Assembly: GCF_008373755.1 (NCBI RefSeq)
Contig: NZ_VUJV01000003.1
Coordinates: forward strand, 744,001-808,000
DNA length: 64,000 nt
Direction: 5' to 3'
From: Nocardioides humilatus
Lineage (GTDB): Bacteria > Actinomycetota > Actinomycetes > Propionibacteriales > Nocardioidaceae
Shown: positions 25,301-33,622 of the stretch, piece after piece
Numbering within the stretch: the stretch's first letter is position 1
How the letters are laid out: every line of letters starts with the position of its first letter
Position numbers and translations under genes: made by a program
Notes under the pieces: generated by a model
Told to the model about the DNA's origin: nothing
The model's database searches: none
Seen by the model: only the letters and a program-made list of their open reading frames with translations

Positions 25301-26518
25301 ATGGCGCTGCACGTCGTCGCCAGCCGATCCGGGGCGGCAGAGAAGACTGCGCTGCTGACCCTGCCCTGGGCGACCCCGCTCGAGAAGTGGCCCGACGACG
25401 TCACCGTCCCGCTCCCCCGCGGGCTCTCCCGTCACGTCGTCCGGATCGTGCGTGCCGGCCAGCAGACGCTCGCGGTGAAGGAGACCGAGCCGGAGATCGC
25501 ACTGAAGGAGTACCGCCTCCTACGCGACCTGCGCCGGATGGACCTACCGACCGTCGAGCCCCGCGGCGTCGTGACCGGCCGCGAGGACCCCGACGGGCAG
25601 CCGCTCCCGGCGGCGCTGGTCACGGACCACCTGCAGTTTTCACTGCCCTACCGCAGCCTCTTCCGACACGGGCTCGGGGCGGAGAACCTCCCCGAGCTGG
25701 TGGACGCCCTCGTCGTACTCCTCGTCCGGCTGCACCTCGCCGACTTCTACTGGGGCGACGTGTCGCTCTCCAACGTGCTCTTCCGGCGCAGCGCGGGCGG
25801 GTTCGCCGCCTACCTCGTCGACGCCGAGACCGGTGAGCTGCAGCCGACGCTGTCCGACCGGATGCGCGAGCACGACCTCACCGTCGCCGGCGAGAACGTC
25901 TTCGCCGAGCTGCTCGATCTCCAGGCCGCTGATGAGCTCGACCCGGGCGTCCGCGCCCACGAGATCGTCGACCTGCTGGCCCAGCGCTACGACGCGCTGT
26001 GGCGCGAGCTCACCGCCGAGGAGGTCTTCGACACCACCGAGATGTGGCGGATCGAGCAGCGCATCGAGCGGCTCAACGACCTCGGGTTCGACGTCGACGA
26101 GCTCGACATCATCACCGACCTCGGCGGCGACACCGTGCGCATCCAGCCGAAGGTCGTCGAGGCCGGCCACCACACCCGCGAGCTGCAAGGACTCACCGGC
26201 CTCGGCGTCGAGGACGCCCAAGCGCGACGCCTCCTCAACGACCTCGCCGCCTACACGGCCCACCACGACCTCGGCCGCCAGGACCGGGCGGTCGTGGCCA
26301 ACCGGTGGTTCGGCGAGGTCTACGAGCCGCTCACCGCACTGCTCCCGCGCGAGCAGCGCGGCAAGCTCGAGCCGCCGGAGTTCTTCCACGAGGTGCTCGT
26401 GCATCGGTGGTACCTCTCCGAGCAGGCCGGCCAGGAGGTCGACATCTTCGAGTCCGCCCGCGACTACGTCGCCTCGGTCCTGCCGCACCGGCCCGATGAG
26501 TTGGTGGCGCCGGACTAG
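25301..26518 (+). CDS. DUF4032 protein with lipopolysaccharide-kinase-like fold
   Basis: 405 residues. The kinase-like part has a Lys in LAVKETEPEIALKEYRLLRDL and a catalytic-loop-like LHLADFYWGDVSLSNVLFRR, matching the WaaP/Kdo-kinase type with D, N and a late acid in AYLVDAETGEL. The C-terminal half is the DUF4032 region, carrying helices such as IEQRIERLNDLGFDVDEL. It may phosphorylate an envelope glycan or lipid, but actinobacteria lack LPS, so the substrate is unknown. ATG at 25301 lies 26 bases after soxR. DNA ligase LigC follows after 11 bases. Confidence 0.78.
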   Translation: MALHVVASRSGAAEKTALLTLPWATPLEKWPDDVTVPLPRGLSRHVVRIVRAGQQTLAVKETEPEIALKEYRLLRDLRRMDLPTVEPRGVVTGREDPDGQPLPAALVTDHLQFSLPYRSLFRHGLGAENLPELVDALVVLLVRLHLADFYWGDVSLSNVLFRRSAGGFAAYLVDAETGELQPTLSDRMREHDLTVAGENVFAELLDLQAADELDPGVRAHEIVDLLAQRYDALWRELTAEEVFDTTEMWRIEQRIERLNDLGFDVDELDIITDLGGDTVRIQPKVVEAGHHTRELQGLTGLGVEDAQARRLLNDLAAYTAHHDLGRQDRAVVANRWFGEVYEPLTALLPREQRGKLEPPEFFHEVLVHRWYLSEQAGQEVDIFESARDYVASVLPHRPDELVAPD

Positions 26519-26529
26519 TCTCAGCAACC

Positions 26530-27642
26530 GTGGACCTGCCCGTGATGCCGCCCGTCCAGCCGATGCTCGCCAAGGCGGTGTCCGGGGTCCCCGACCCGGC
26601 GAAGTACGGCGGCCTCAGCTTCGAGCCGAAGTGGGACGGCTTCCGCTGTGTCCTCTTCAAGGACGGCGACGAGGTCGAGCTCGCGAGCCGCAACACCAAG
26701 CCGCTCACCCGCTACTTCCCCGAGCTCGTGGTCGCGGCACGCGAGCAGCTGCCGGCGCGGTGCGTGCTGGACGGCGAGATCTTCGTGGCGCTCCCGACCG
26801 ACGGCCGGGACCGGCTGCAGTTCGAGGTCCTTCAGGAACGGATCCACCCGGCTGCGAGCCGGATCAACCTGCTGGCCGAGCAGACACCGGCGAGCTTCGT
26901 CGCCTTCGACCTGCTCGCGCTCGGCGACGAGTCCTTCCTGGAGCGACCGTTCTCGGAACGGCGCGCGGCGCTCGTCGAGGCGCTCGCCGGTCTGCCCGCC
27001 GAAGGACCGTGCCACCTGACCCGCACGAGCACCGACCCGGCCGTTGCCGAGGAGTGGTTCCACCAGTTCGAGGGCGCGGGCCTGGATGGCGTGGTCGCGA
27101 AACCGCTGGGAACGCCGTACCAGCCCAATGCGCGCACCATGCTCAAGATCAAGCACGAGCGAACCGCCGACGTCGTCGTCGCCGGCATGCGCGAGCACAA
27201 GACCAGCACGCCGGAGAAGCCGCTCCTCGGCAGCCTGCTGCTCGGTCTCTACGACGGCGGCGAGCTCCAGCACGTCGGCGTCAGCGCGAGCTTCACCGCT
27301 GCGCGACGGGCCGAGCTGTGGCAGGAGCTGCAGGCGCTCGTCGTACCGATCGAGGAGCACCCGTGGGGCCGGTGGCAGGAGTTCCTCGTCGCCAACCCCG
27401 GCCGCCAGCCCGGCACCCAGAGCCGCTGGAGCCAGGGCAAGGACCTGTCGTTCACCCCGCTGCGTCCCGAGCGCGTGCTCGAGGTGAAGTACGACGCCAT
27501 GGAGGGCCGTCGCTTCCGCCACACCGCCCACTTCAAGCGGTGGCGCGAGGATCGCGACCCGGAGTCGTGCGGCTACGAGCAGCTCGAGCAGCCGGTTTCC
27601 TACGACCTCGCCGCCGTGCTGGGTGGAACCACCGCCGGTTGA
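26530..27642 (+). CDS. ligC: ATP-dependent DNA ligase LigC
   Basis: 370 residues. The adenylation lysine is Lys34 in FEPKWDGFR (motif I), followed by ASRNTKPLTRYFPEL, CVLDGEIFV, GLDGVVAKPLG and MLKIKHERTADVVV (motif V region). An OB-fold C-terminal part ends it. The size and layout match the mycobacterial LigC, which seals single-strand breaks with PolC in a Ku-independent repair path. A PolC homologue is 2.8 kb downstream on the other strand (29299-30381). Start GTG 26530. Confidence 0.9.
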   Translation: MDLPVMPPVQPMLAKAVSGVPDPAKYGGLSFEPKWDGFRCVLFKDGDEVELASRNTKPLTRYFPELVVAAREQLPARCVLDGEIFVALPTDGRDRLQFEVLQERIHPAASRINLLAEQTPASFVAFDLLALGDESFLERPFSERRAALVEALAGLPAEGPCHLTRTSTDPAVAEEWFHQFEGAGLDGVVAKPLGTPYQPNARTMLKIKHERTADVVVAGMREHKTSTPEKPLLGSLLLGLYDGGELQHVGVSASFTAARRAELWQELQALVVPIEEHPWGRWQEFLVANPGRQPGTQSRWSQGKDLSFTPLRPERVLEVKYDAMEGRRFRHTAHFKRWREDRDPESCGYEQLEQPVSYDLAAVLGGTTAG

Positions 27643-27658
27643 GGTGTAGGACTTGACC

Positions 27659-28207
27659 ATGGAGACCGGGCCCGAGCAGTACGACGTCGTCCTCCTCGTC
27701 GAGCAGCCGCTGACCGCGGCCGATGCCGCCCAGGTGAGATCACTCCATGCGGAGTTCGATGCCCGGGTCGTCTACCACGTGCTGATGCCCCTGGTTGATG
27801 CCGCCGCGGCGGTCGAGGCGTCGCTCGGCGCGATCGGCGGAGCCGACCTGCTGGCGCCGCCGATGACCCCCAGCCCCGACGAGCTCGCCACGCTGCGCGA
27901 GGAGCAGAAGGAACAGGCCGACCACGACCTGGCGGCCACCACCGAGGCGCTCCTCGCCACCGGTGCCGACGTCGGTAGCGCCGCGGTCGTCGGCGACTCC
28001 CCGGTCAATGCGCTGGCCGACAAGGTCGCCGCGGTCGACGGCCGCGAGGCGATCGTCCTCACCCGTCCTCACGTCGTCGCCGAGTTCTTCCACGTCGACT
28101 GGACCTCGCGCGCCCGCCGCAAGCTCGGCGTGCCCGTCCTCCACCTGCTCGAGCACGAGAACTTCGACGAGCAGGCCGGCGGCGGCGAGGGCATCAGCGG
28201 CCTCTGA
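27659..28207 (+). CDS. conserved hypothetical protein, universal-stress-like fold
   Basis: 182 residues. The alternating pattern YDVVLLVEQPL, ARVVYHVLMPL, ADVGSAAVVGDSPVNALADKVAAV and GREAIVLTRP looks like the Rossmann-type alpha/beta fold of UspA-related proteins, but no ATP-binding GxxGxxxS motif is visible. The C-terminus WTSRARRKLGVPVLHLLEHENFD is conserved-looking. The ATG at 27659 is preferred, with TAGGA ahead; a TTG six bases upstream is possible. It lies 16 bases after ligC, in the same direction. Confidence 0.68.
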   Translation: METGPEQYDVVLLVEQPLTAADAAQVRSLHAEFDARVVYHVLMPLVDAAAAVEASLGAIGGADLLAPPMTPSPDELATLREEQKEQADHDLAATTEALLATGADVGSAAVVGDSPVNALADKVAAVDGREAIVLTRPHVVAEFFHVDWTSRARRKLGVPVLHLLEHENFDEQAGGGEGISGL

Positions 28208-28262
28208 TCGGCGTGACCTGCGCCTCTCGTAGCCCGGAGGCGTTGACGCTCGTTGAGGTGAC

Positions 28263-28523
28263 ATGGCGGCCAACCACACCCTCGACGAGCGGCTGTTCCA
28301 GAGCCTGCTCGACAGCGAGCTCAACGCAGCCCAGACCTACCTGGCAGTCGACCTCTGCCGGCAGGTCGTCTCCATCGTGCTCGACCTCGACATGCCCCAT
28401 CGCGGCCGCGCGGCGCGGTCGGCGGCGCAGCTGATGCTCAGCGAGTCGGTGCCTGACCTCGACGAGGAGATGCGCAACAACCTGGCGCGCCTCTGCGAGG
28501 TCGCGGTCGTCATCGGCTTCTGA
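28263..28523 (+). CDS. small hypothetical protein (86 aa)
   Basis: 86 residues, probably helical: LDERLFQSLLDSELNAAQTYLAVDL then ARSAAQLMLSESVPDLDEEMRNNLARL. The GAGGTGAC ribosome site just before ATG 28263 supports translation. I do not recognise the family. It stands in the gap between the Usp-like gene and the AbiF-like gene. Confidence 0.55.
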   Translation: MAANHTLDERLFQSLLDSELNAAQTYLAVDLCRQVVSIVLDLDMPHRGRAARSAAQLMLSESVPDLDEEMRNNLARLCEVAVVIGF

Positions 28524-28560
28524 CCGACGACGACGCGACAACATCCCGCCCGGGAACGAC

Positions 28561-28655
28561 AAGGCCCCGGGGGGTTTCGCTGGCTTGCGCCGCTACGCCA
28601 TGTATCCCGGGGCTCTCTGTCGGATCCAAACCATACGCTCCCGATCCGACACAGC
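28561..28655 (+). ncRNA. folded leader RNA in front of the AbiF-like gene
   Basis: Two strong stems lie within 95 bases. GCCCCGGG (28564-28571) pairs with CCCGGGGC (28606-28613), enclosing an inner stem TGGC/GCCA. TGTCGGATC (28618-28626) pairs perfectly with GATCCGACA (28643-28651) around a 16-base loop. The ribosome site GGAGGAG of the AbiF-like gene begins 12 bases later. AbiF-type HEPN proteins have been described with conserved upstream ncRNAs acting as antitoxins, so this RNA is a candidate of that kind. It could also be simple mRNA leader structure. Confidence 0.5.
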
Positions 28656-28674
28656 CAATCTTGGGAGGAGCTCC

Positions 28675-29295
28675 ATGTCGCGGGAAGCAAGGACACTGGC
28701 GGCGCTGCTCTCACCGGCCCGCATCGGGCCTTATCTCTCGGCAACCAGCAACGACTGGACCCGGGCCATCGCCTTGTACGACTGGAACACGAGGATCAGT
28801 GCAGCCTTCTTCGAGTCCATCCACTATCTCGAGGTTGGACTTCGCAACGCTCTCGACGACGCTGCCGCGCGTTTCATCGGAGCCGGTTGGCTCCATCCAT
28901 CGTCACCCGTTCTGTCGCGACGCTCGCGAGAAGCGATCGTCGTCGCGACCCGTCACGCCGGTGGCACGACCGCACCACGCGGCAAGCTCGTCGCAGAACT
29001 GCCATTCGGATTCTGGTGGTCGCTCTTGGCCGACGAGTACAACCGGCGCCTATGGCAACCGGCGCTGCGCCATGCTTTTGAGGAGCCCGTCCGCCGCCGG
29101 AGGCTGCACGCCGACCTGGACGACCTGCGTCGCCTGCGCAACCGGATCGCGCATCACGAGCCGATCCACACGCGGCCGCTGGAGACGGACTTCGCTCGAG
29201 TCCAGGACATCTCGAACCGGATCGGGAGCGCCCTGGGGAGCCACATCGCCACGACGTCGCGCGTCCCTGTCGTTCTGGCCGAGCGGCGAACTTGA
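28675..29295 (+). CDS. AbiF/Abi_2-family HEPN protein (predicted RNase toxin)
   Basis: 206 residues. The Abi_2 hallmarks are present: AFFESIHYLEVGLRNALDDAA, ELPFGFWWSLLADEYNRRLW and the HEPN active site LRNRIAHHEPIH with R155 and H160 (RX4H). HEPN proteins with this motif cut RNA; Abi_2 proteins give abortive infection against phage, and the family is proposed as the ancestor of Cas13. ATG 28675 is chosen because GGAGGAG lies 5 bases ahead. Less codon bias and more A/T than the neighbours suggests transfer. A folded RNA stands directly upstream. It separates the two halves of a repair gene neighbourhood. Confidence 0.85.
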   Translation: MSREARTLAALLSPARIGPYLSATSNDWTRAIALYDWNTRISAAFFESIHYLEVGLRNALDDAAARFIGAGWLHPSSPVLSRRSREAIVVATRHAGGTTAPRGKLVAELPFGFWWSLLADEYNRRLWQPALRHAFEEPVRRRRLHADLDDLRRLRNRIAHHEPIHTRPLETDFARVQDISNRIGSALGSHIATTSRVPVVLAERRT

Positions 29296-29298
29296 GTC

Positions 29299-30381
29299 CT
29301 ACTTCTCGATCCGGTTGCCGTCCGCGTCCCAGTGCTCGGCGACCTTCTTGCTCGGCTGCACGCGGGGCGGTTCGCCGGGCATCTTGGGATAGTCGGGCGG
29401 GAAGTTGAGCTCCCCACCGGGGAGCTCCTCCCACAGCTGCAGCAGCGGCTCCAGGGAGAACGCCTCGTCGTCGATCGTCGCCCACGGGTCACCGTCGGCA
29501 ACCCGGTCGGGCACGGTGAAGAGGTTGAACTCGCGGGGATCCGTGAGGTCGGCGAGCTCCTCCCAGGTGACCGGCGTCGAGACGGGGGCACCGGGGATCG
29601 GCCGGAGTGAGTAGGCCGAGGCGATCGTGCGGTCGCGGTTGTTCTGGTTGAAGTCGACGAAGATGCGCTCGCCGCGCTCTTCCTTCCACCACGCGGTGGT
29701 CACTCCGCCGTCGCGACGCTCGAGCTCGCGGCCGAAGCCGATCGCCGCGTGCCGAAGCTCCTCGAAGGTCCAGCGCGGCTCGATCCGCACGTAGATGTGG
29801 ATGCCACGGTTGCCGGAGGTCTTCGCGTAGCCGCGGATGCCGAGGTCTTCGAGGGCCTCCCGCGCGACGCCGGCGACCCGCACCGCGTCGGCAAAGGTTG
29901 TGCCGGGCTGCGGGTCGAGGTCGATACGCAGCTCGTCGGGGTGGTCGACGTCATCGCGCCGCACCGGCCAGGGGTGGAAGGTCAGCGCACCCATCTGGGC
30001 ACACCACACCGGCACCGCGATCTCGGTCGGACAGATCTCATCGGCGGTGCGGCCGGAAGGGAAGGTGATGCCGACCGACTCCAGGTAGTCAGGGGCGCCC
30101 TTCGGCACCCGCTTCTGATAGAACGCCTCGGCGTCCTTCTGGAACGCACCGGTGGCCAGCTTGTAGCCCTCTCGCACGCCGCTGGGCCACCGCTCCAACG
30201 CGGTCGGCCGGTGGCGCAGGGCTCGCATCAGCCCGTCGGCCACGCTGACGACGTACTCGGCCACCATCAGCTTGGTCACCTCGGGCGTGCGCTCGGTCGC
30301 CTCGTAGATGACCCGGTCAGCACTCGAGATACGCACCGCGCGGTCGCCTGCCTGGACCTCGGCCGCCGCCGTCTTCGCCAT
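29299..30381 (-). CDS. polC: LigD-type polymerase/primase (PolC/PrimPolC-like)
   Basis: 360 residues forming a stand-alone polymerase domain of the LigD type. The metal-binding DxD is D154 and D156 in ELRIDLDPQPG, the second His/Arg block is TSGNRGIHIYVR, and the third Asp is in IFVDFNQNNRDRT. No nuclease or ligase domain is fused. It inserts nucleotides, often ribonucleotides, in gap repair. LigC (26530-27642) is its likely partner, as in mycobacteria. No Ku gene is in the window. ATG 30379-30381 gives MAKTAAAEVQAGDRAVRI. Confidence 0.9.
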   Translation of the reverse strand: MAKTAAAEVQAGDRAVRISSADRVIYEATERTPEVTKLMVAEYVVSVADGLMRALRHRPTALERWPSGVREGYKLATGAFQKDAEAFYQKRVPKGAPDYLESVGITFPSGRTADEICPTEIAVPVWCAQMGALTFHPWPVRRDDVDHPDELRIDLDPQPGTTFADAVRVAGVAREALEDLGIRGYAKTSGNRGIHIYVRIEPRWTFEELRHAAIGFGRELERRDGGVTTAWWKEERGERIFVDFNQNNRDRTIASAYSLRPIPGAPVSTPVTWEELADLTDPREFNLFTVPDRVADGDPWATIDDEAFSLEPLLQLWEELPGGELNFPPDYPKMPGEPPRVQPSKKVAEHWDADGNRIEK

Positions 30382-30433
30382 GGCACCGACCCTAACCGGC
30401 AGCACGGACGGACCGGGCGGGTGATGATGAGCC

Positions 30434-31477
30434 ATGCGGACCATCTCGGCGACCTTGCTCCTCACGCTTCTCGCCTTGGGGCTCGCCTCACCCCCGACGG
30501 CCAGTGCAGGTACGCCGACCTGCCAGGGCCTCGCGGCCACGCTGGTCGGCACCCGCGGCGCAGATCTGCGCGGCACGGCCGGTGACGACGTCGTGGTCAC
30601 CAACGGCGCCCGCAACGTCCACACGCGGGCCGGCGACGACGTCATCTGCGTGACGCGCGGAGAGCTGGTCGACGTGGTCCCCGGAGCCGGCGACGACCTG
30701 GTCGACACGACCGCCTTCAATGGTCCCCACGTCGAGACAGATCTCGGCGAGCGCGGCGCCGACGGCAGCTCGGGCGACGACACCTACGTCGGGGGCGACG
30801 GGTGGGACGAGGTCAGCATCCACTCGGGCATCGCCTCCGACCACAAGCAGATCGACCTCGGCAGCCACTTCGACTACCTCTACGTCTACGGCGGCTACCA
30901 CGGCGCAGTCACCGGGAATCTCGGGCCGGACAACGACTACCTCTTCGCCACCCGGCCCCGGGCCGGGATCGACGTCGACGCCGGGGGCAACTTCGACGAC
31001 TACTACACGCTCTGCGCACGATGCGAGACCGCGTCCTTCGACCTGGGTGCCGGCCCGATCCAGGTAGACGGGCAGGACGCCGGCAGCATCCGGGACTTCG
31101 AGTACTTCCGTGTCTTCCATGCCACCCACAGCATCGCGCAGTCGATCTCGGTGACCGGCTCGGAGGAGTTCGACAACATCGACGTCGCCGCCTGCAACGC
31201 GGAGATCCACGCGGGAGGCGGGGACGACTTCCTGTACGCCTTCCCGGTGCCCGAGCTGTGCGACGACTTCGCCTCGCAGCTGTACGGCGACGACGGCAAC
31301 GACCAGGTCTTCGGCACCGACGGCCCCGACCTGCTCCGCGGCGGCGCCGGTGACGACTTCCACTACGGTCGGCGCGGCCGCGACGACATCGATGGCGAAG
31401 CGGGCGCGGACAAAGCCCATGGCGGACCCGGGCGCGACCTGTGCCTCGCGGAGGTGAAGCGCTCCTGCGAGCTGTGA
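30434..31477 (+). CDS. exported calcium-binding (RTX-like repeat) protein
   Basis: 347 residues. The signal peptide is MRTISATLLLTLLALGLASPPTASA. The mature chain has acidic Gly/Asp repeats of the hemolysin type (GDDGNDQVFGTDGPDLLRGG, GAGDDFHYGRRGRDDIDGEA, GADKAHGGPGRD), which bind calcium in parallel beta-rolls. There are three to four complete repeats at the C-terminus and a looser set at the N-terminus. The pair CARCETASF and a terminal KRSCEL hold cysteines. Function is unknown; possibly surface attached or a secreted matrix protein. Confidence 0.8.
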   Translation: MRTISATLLLTLLALGLASPPTASAGTPTCQGLAATLVGTRGADLRGTAGDDVVVTNGARNVHTRAGDDVICVTRGELVDVVPGAGDDLVDTTAFNGPHVETDLGERGADGSSGDDTYVGGDGWDEVSIHSGIASDHKQIDLGSHFDYLYVYGGYHGAVTGNLGPDNDYLFATRPRAGIDVDAGGNFDDYYTLCARCETASFDLGAGPIQVDGQDAGSIRDFEYFRVFHATHSIAQSISVTGSEEFDNIDVAACNAEIHAGGGDDFLYAFPVPELCDDFASQLYGDDGNDQVFGTDGPDLLRGGAGDDFHYGRRGRDDIDGEAGADKAHGGPGRDLCLAEVKRSCEL

Positions 31478-31514
31478 CCTAACGCGGCGTAGGACTCCGA
31501 CGCGTCACGTCTGG

Positions 31515-31910
31515 CTACTTCTCCTCGAGCGTGAGGCTGATCGAGTTGATGCAGTAGCGGTCGCCCGTGGGGGTGCCGTAGCCGTCAGGGAAGACGTGGC
31601 CGAGGTGGGAGCCGCAGTTGGCGCACCGGACCTCGGTGCGGACCATGCCGAGCGTCTTGTCCTCGATGTATTCGATCGTGTCGCTGATCGGCTGGTAGAA
31701 GCTGGGCCAGCCGCAGCCGGAGTGGAACTTCGTGTCGGACTCGAAGAGGGTCGCCTGGCAGGCCTTGCAGCGGTAGACACCCTTGGTCTCGGTGTCGGTG
31801 TATTCGCCCTTGAAGGCGCGCTCGGTGCCGGCCTTGCGGAGCACGGCGTACTCCTCGGGAGTGAGCTCTGCCTTCCACTCCTCGTCGGTCTTCTCCACGT
31901 TGTAGGTCAT
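31515..31910 (-). CDS. msrB: peptide methionine (R)-S-oxide reductase MsrB
   Basis: 131 residues. The zinc-binding cysteines C48, C51, C96 and C99 are present (CKAC, CANC), with the catalytic C120 in RYCINSISL and the conserved HSGCGWPSF block. It reduces methionine-R-sulfoxide in proteins, repairing oxidative damage. No MsrA is nearby. ATG 31908-31910 gives [16 protein letters not shown], the usual length. It is one of several redox-defence genes in the window. Confidence 0.95.
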   Translation of the reverse strand: MTYNVEKTDEEWKAELTPEEYAVLRKAGTERAFKGEYTDTETKGVYRCKACQATLFESDTKFHSGCGWPSFYQPISDTIEYIEDKTLGMVRTEVRCANCGSHLGHVFPDGYGTPTGDRYCINSISLTLEEK

Positions 31911-31932
31911 GCCGACGAGGCTACCCAGCCCG

Positions 31933-32355
31933 TCACGCTTCGACACCTGACACCGGCAACCCCGCCGCACGCCATGCTGCGAACCCGCCGACGACGTCGG
32001 TGGCGCGGTGGATGCCGATGCTCTGCAGGGCATCGGCGGCCAGCGAGGAGGTGTAGCCCTCCTGGCAGAGCACGATCACCCGCCGGTCGTACGACGCTCC
32101 GGGCAACCGTGCGTCGCTGCGCGGGTCGAAGCGCCACTCGAGGACGTTGCGCTCGACGACGAGCACGGGAAGGCTCGGGTGGACCTCACCCTCGGCCCGG
32201 CGCTGCTCGGCCGGCCGGATGTCGACGAGTACGGCGCCCCACGACACGATCTCCTCGTAGGCCTCCCGCGCAGGGAGCCGGTGGAGGCGCGAGCGCGCGT
32301 CGGCCAGCAGGGCGTCCACGCCGTCGTACCGCACGGAGACCACGGTAGTCACCAC
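31933..32355 (-). CDS. rhodanese-domain sulfurtransferase
   Basis: 140 residues with a single rhodanese domain: [17 protein letters not shown], then the active loop CQEGYTSS with Cys97, and [15 protein letters not shown]. It moves a sulfane sulfur from thiosulfate or persulfide to an acceptor. The start region overlaps the stop of the cysteine dioxygenase gene upstream: GTG at 32353-32355 or GTG at 32350-32352 (GTGA). The pairing suggests co-expression in cysteine breakdown, where rhodanese can handle sulfur by-products. Confidence 0.9.
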   Translation of the reverse strand: MVTTVVSVRYDGVDALLADARSRLHRLPAREAYEEIVSWGAVLVDIRPAEQRRAEGEVHPSLPVLVVERNVLEWRFDPRSDARLPGASYDRRVIVLCQEGYTSSLAADALQSIGIHRATDVVGGFAAWRAAGLPVSGVEA

Positions 32356-32810
32356 TCCTCCCCGGCGCGCTCGACGCCGAGCACCTCGAGGCGGTCGCCG
32401 CGGAAGGCGAACCGGGTCATGGTGGTGAGCCGGGGCGAGTAGGCGTGCAGCGAGAGCGCCGGCTCGTCGCTGTCGTTGCGCACGTTGTGTGCGTAGCCCG
32501 CACCGAAGGCCTTGCCGTCACCCACCTGGTGGTCGACGAGCTGCAGCCCGCCGTCGAAGGTGTGCTCGGTCAGCTGGCCGCGGAGCACGGTGAACGCGCC
32601 CGACGACGAGCCGTGGTCGTGCCAGTCGGTGGCCGCACCGACCGGCCAGGAGATCAGCCAGAGCTCGTAGTCGTCGGTGGCGAGCAGGCGGATCCACGAC
32701 CGGTCCTGCGGGCAGGGGTCCAGCAGCTCGAGCAGATCGGGGTCGGCGGCGTGGTCACGCACGACCTCGAGGAGGGGAAGGACAGCGAGTGCAGTGGCTG
32801 GACCGGACAT
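32349..32810 (-). CDS. cysteine dioxygenase
   Basis: 153 residues of the bacterial type I cupin. Iron ligands H64 and H66 lie in DWHDHGSS and H108 in GYAHNVRN; SLHAYSPRL is the C-terminal block. It oxidises cysteine to cysteine sulfinate using O2 and Fe(II), with no cofactor. The length is short compared to mammalian CDO but typical of bacterial ones. The rhodanese gene is translated from its stop region. Two palindromes lie in its promoter region at 32819-32841. Confidence 0.88.
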   Translation of the reverse strand: MSGPATALAVLPLLEVVRDHAADPDLLELLDPCPQDRSWIRLLATDDYELWLISWPVGAATDWHDHGSSSGAFTVLRGQLTEHTFDGGLQLVDHQVGDGKAFGAGYAHNVRNDSDEPALSLHAYSPRLTTMTRFAFRGDRLEVLGVERAGEEW

Positions 32811-32818
32811 GCGATCAA

Positions 32819-32841
32819 TAGTGCACTAAGTCGATAGACTT
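32819..32841 (-). promoter_or_regulatory. paired palindromes ahead of the cysteine dioxygenase gene
   Basis: TAGTGCACTA (32819-32828) is a perfect 10-base palindrome, and AAGTC-GATA-GACTT (32828-32841) has perfect 5-base arms. They lie just before the start codon in a local A/T-rich stretch that should hold the promoter, so they are candidate operators for a cysteine- or sulfur-responsive regulator. Confidence 0.45.
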
Positions 32842-32887
32842 TCCAAACAAAGTTCGGAGATTCCACTCACACTTCGTCAGAAGCGGG

Positions 32888-33622
32888 TCACGGCAGGCGG
32901 TCGATCAGCTCCGCGACCTCGACGCGCGCGCCCGTGTAGAACGGGACCTCCTCGCGCACGTGGCGCCGGGTCTCCGAGCCGCGCAGGTGCCGCATCAGGT
33001 CGACGATGCGGGTGAGGTCGTCGGCCTCGAACGCCAGGATCCACTCGTAGTCGCCGAGCGCGAAGGACTGCACGGTGTTGGCGCGCACGTCGGGGTAGTC
33101 GCGCCCCATCTGGCCGTGCTCGGCGAGCAGGCGGCGGCGCTCGGTCTCCTCGAGGAGGTACCACTCGTAGGAGCGCACGAACGGGTAGACCGCGACGTAG
33201 TCGTGCGCCTGCTCCTCGGCGAGGAAGGCCGGCAGGTGGCTGCGGTTGAACTCCGCCGGACGGTGCAACGCCATCTGCGACCAGACCGGCGCGAGGCGGG
33301 TGCCGAACGCCGTACGACGCAGCCGGTGGTAGGCCACCTGGAGCTCGTCGCTCGTCGCTGCGTGCCACCAGACCATCAGGTCGGCGTCGGCCCGAAGTCC
33401 CGCGACGTCGTAGATGCCGCGCACCACCACATCGCCCCCCGACGGCCCGGCGAGCTCGGCGAGCAGCGCCTCGACCTCGGCGGCCTCGGTCTTCCGTACG
33501 ACGTCGTCGCCACCGATCGGACGCTCGAGCTTGAAGACCGACCACATGGTGAAGCGGATCGTGTCGTTGAGCTCGTTGATCTTGGCGGCGTTGGACTTGA
33601 TGTCCGCCTGCGGGTCGGTCAT
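32888..33622 (-). CDS. hemQ: coproheme decarboxylase HemQ
   Basis: 244 residues of the chlorite-dismutase fold. Key parts are FTMWSVFKLERPIG, VRGIYDVAGLRADADLMVWW, EWYLLEETERRRLLAEHGQMGRDY (axial His block) and YEWILAFEADDLTRIVDLM. In actinobacteria this enzyme turns coproheme into haem b, using peroxide. It overlaps the hemY gene upstream by 4 bases (ATGA), so the two are coupled. ATG 33620-33622 gives MTDPQADIKSNAAKINELND. It completes the coproporphyrin-dependent haem path with hemE and hemY. Confidence 0.94.
   Translation of the reverse strand: MTDPQADIKSNAAKINELNDTIRFTMWSVFKLERPIGGDDVVRKTEAAEVEALLAELAGPSGGDVVVRGIYDVAGLRADADLMVWWHAATSDELQVAYHRLRRTAFGTRLAPVWSQMALHRPAEFNRSHLPAFLAEEQAHDYVAVYPFVRSYEWYLLEETERRRLLAEHGQMGRDYPDVRANTVQSFALGDYEWILAFEADDLTRIVDLMRHLRGSETRRHVREEVPFYTGARVEVAELIDRLP

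Noticed and set aside
28608-28651. Rho-independent terminator before the AbiF-like gene
   Set aside because: The second stem has no T tract and lies 23 bases before the start codon with the ribosome site close behind, which suits a leader or antitoxin RNA better.
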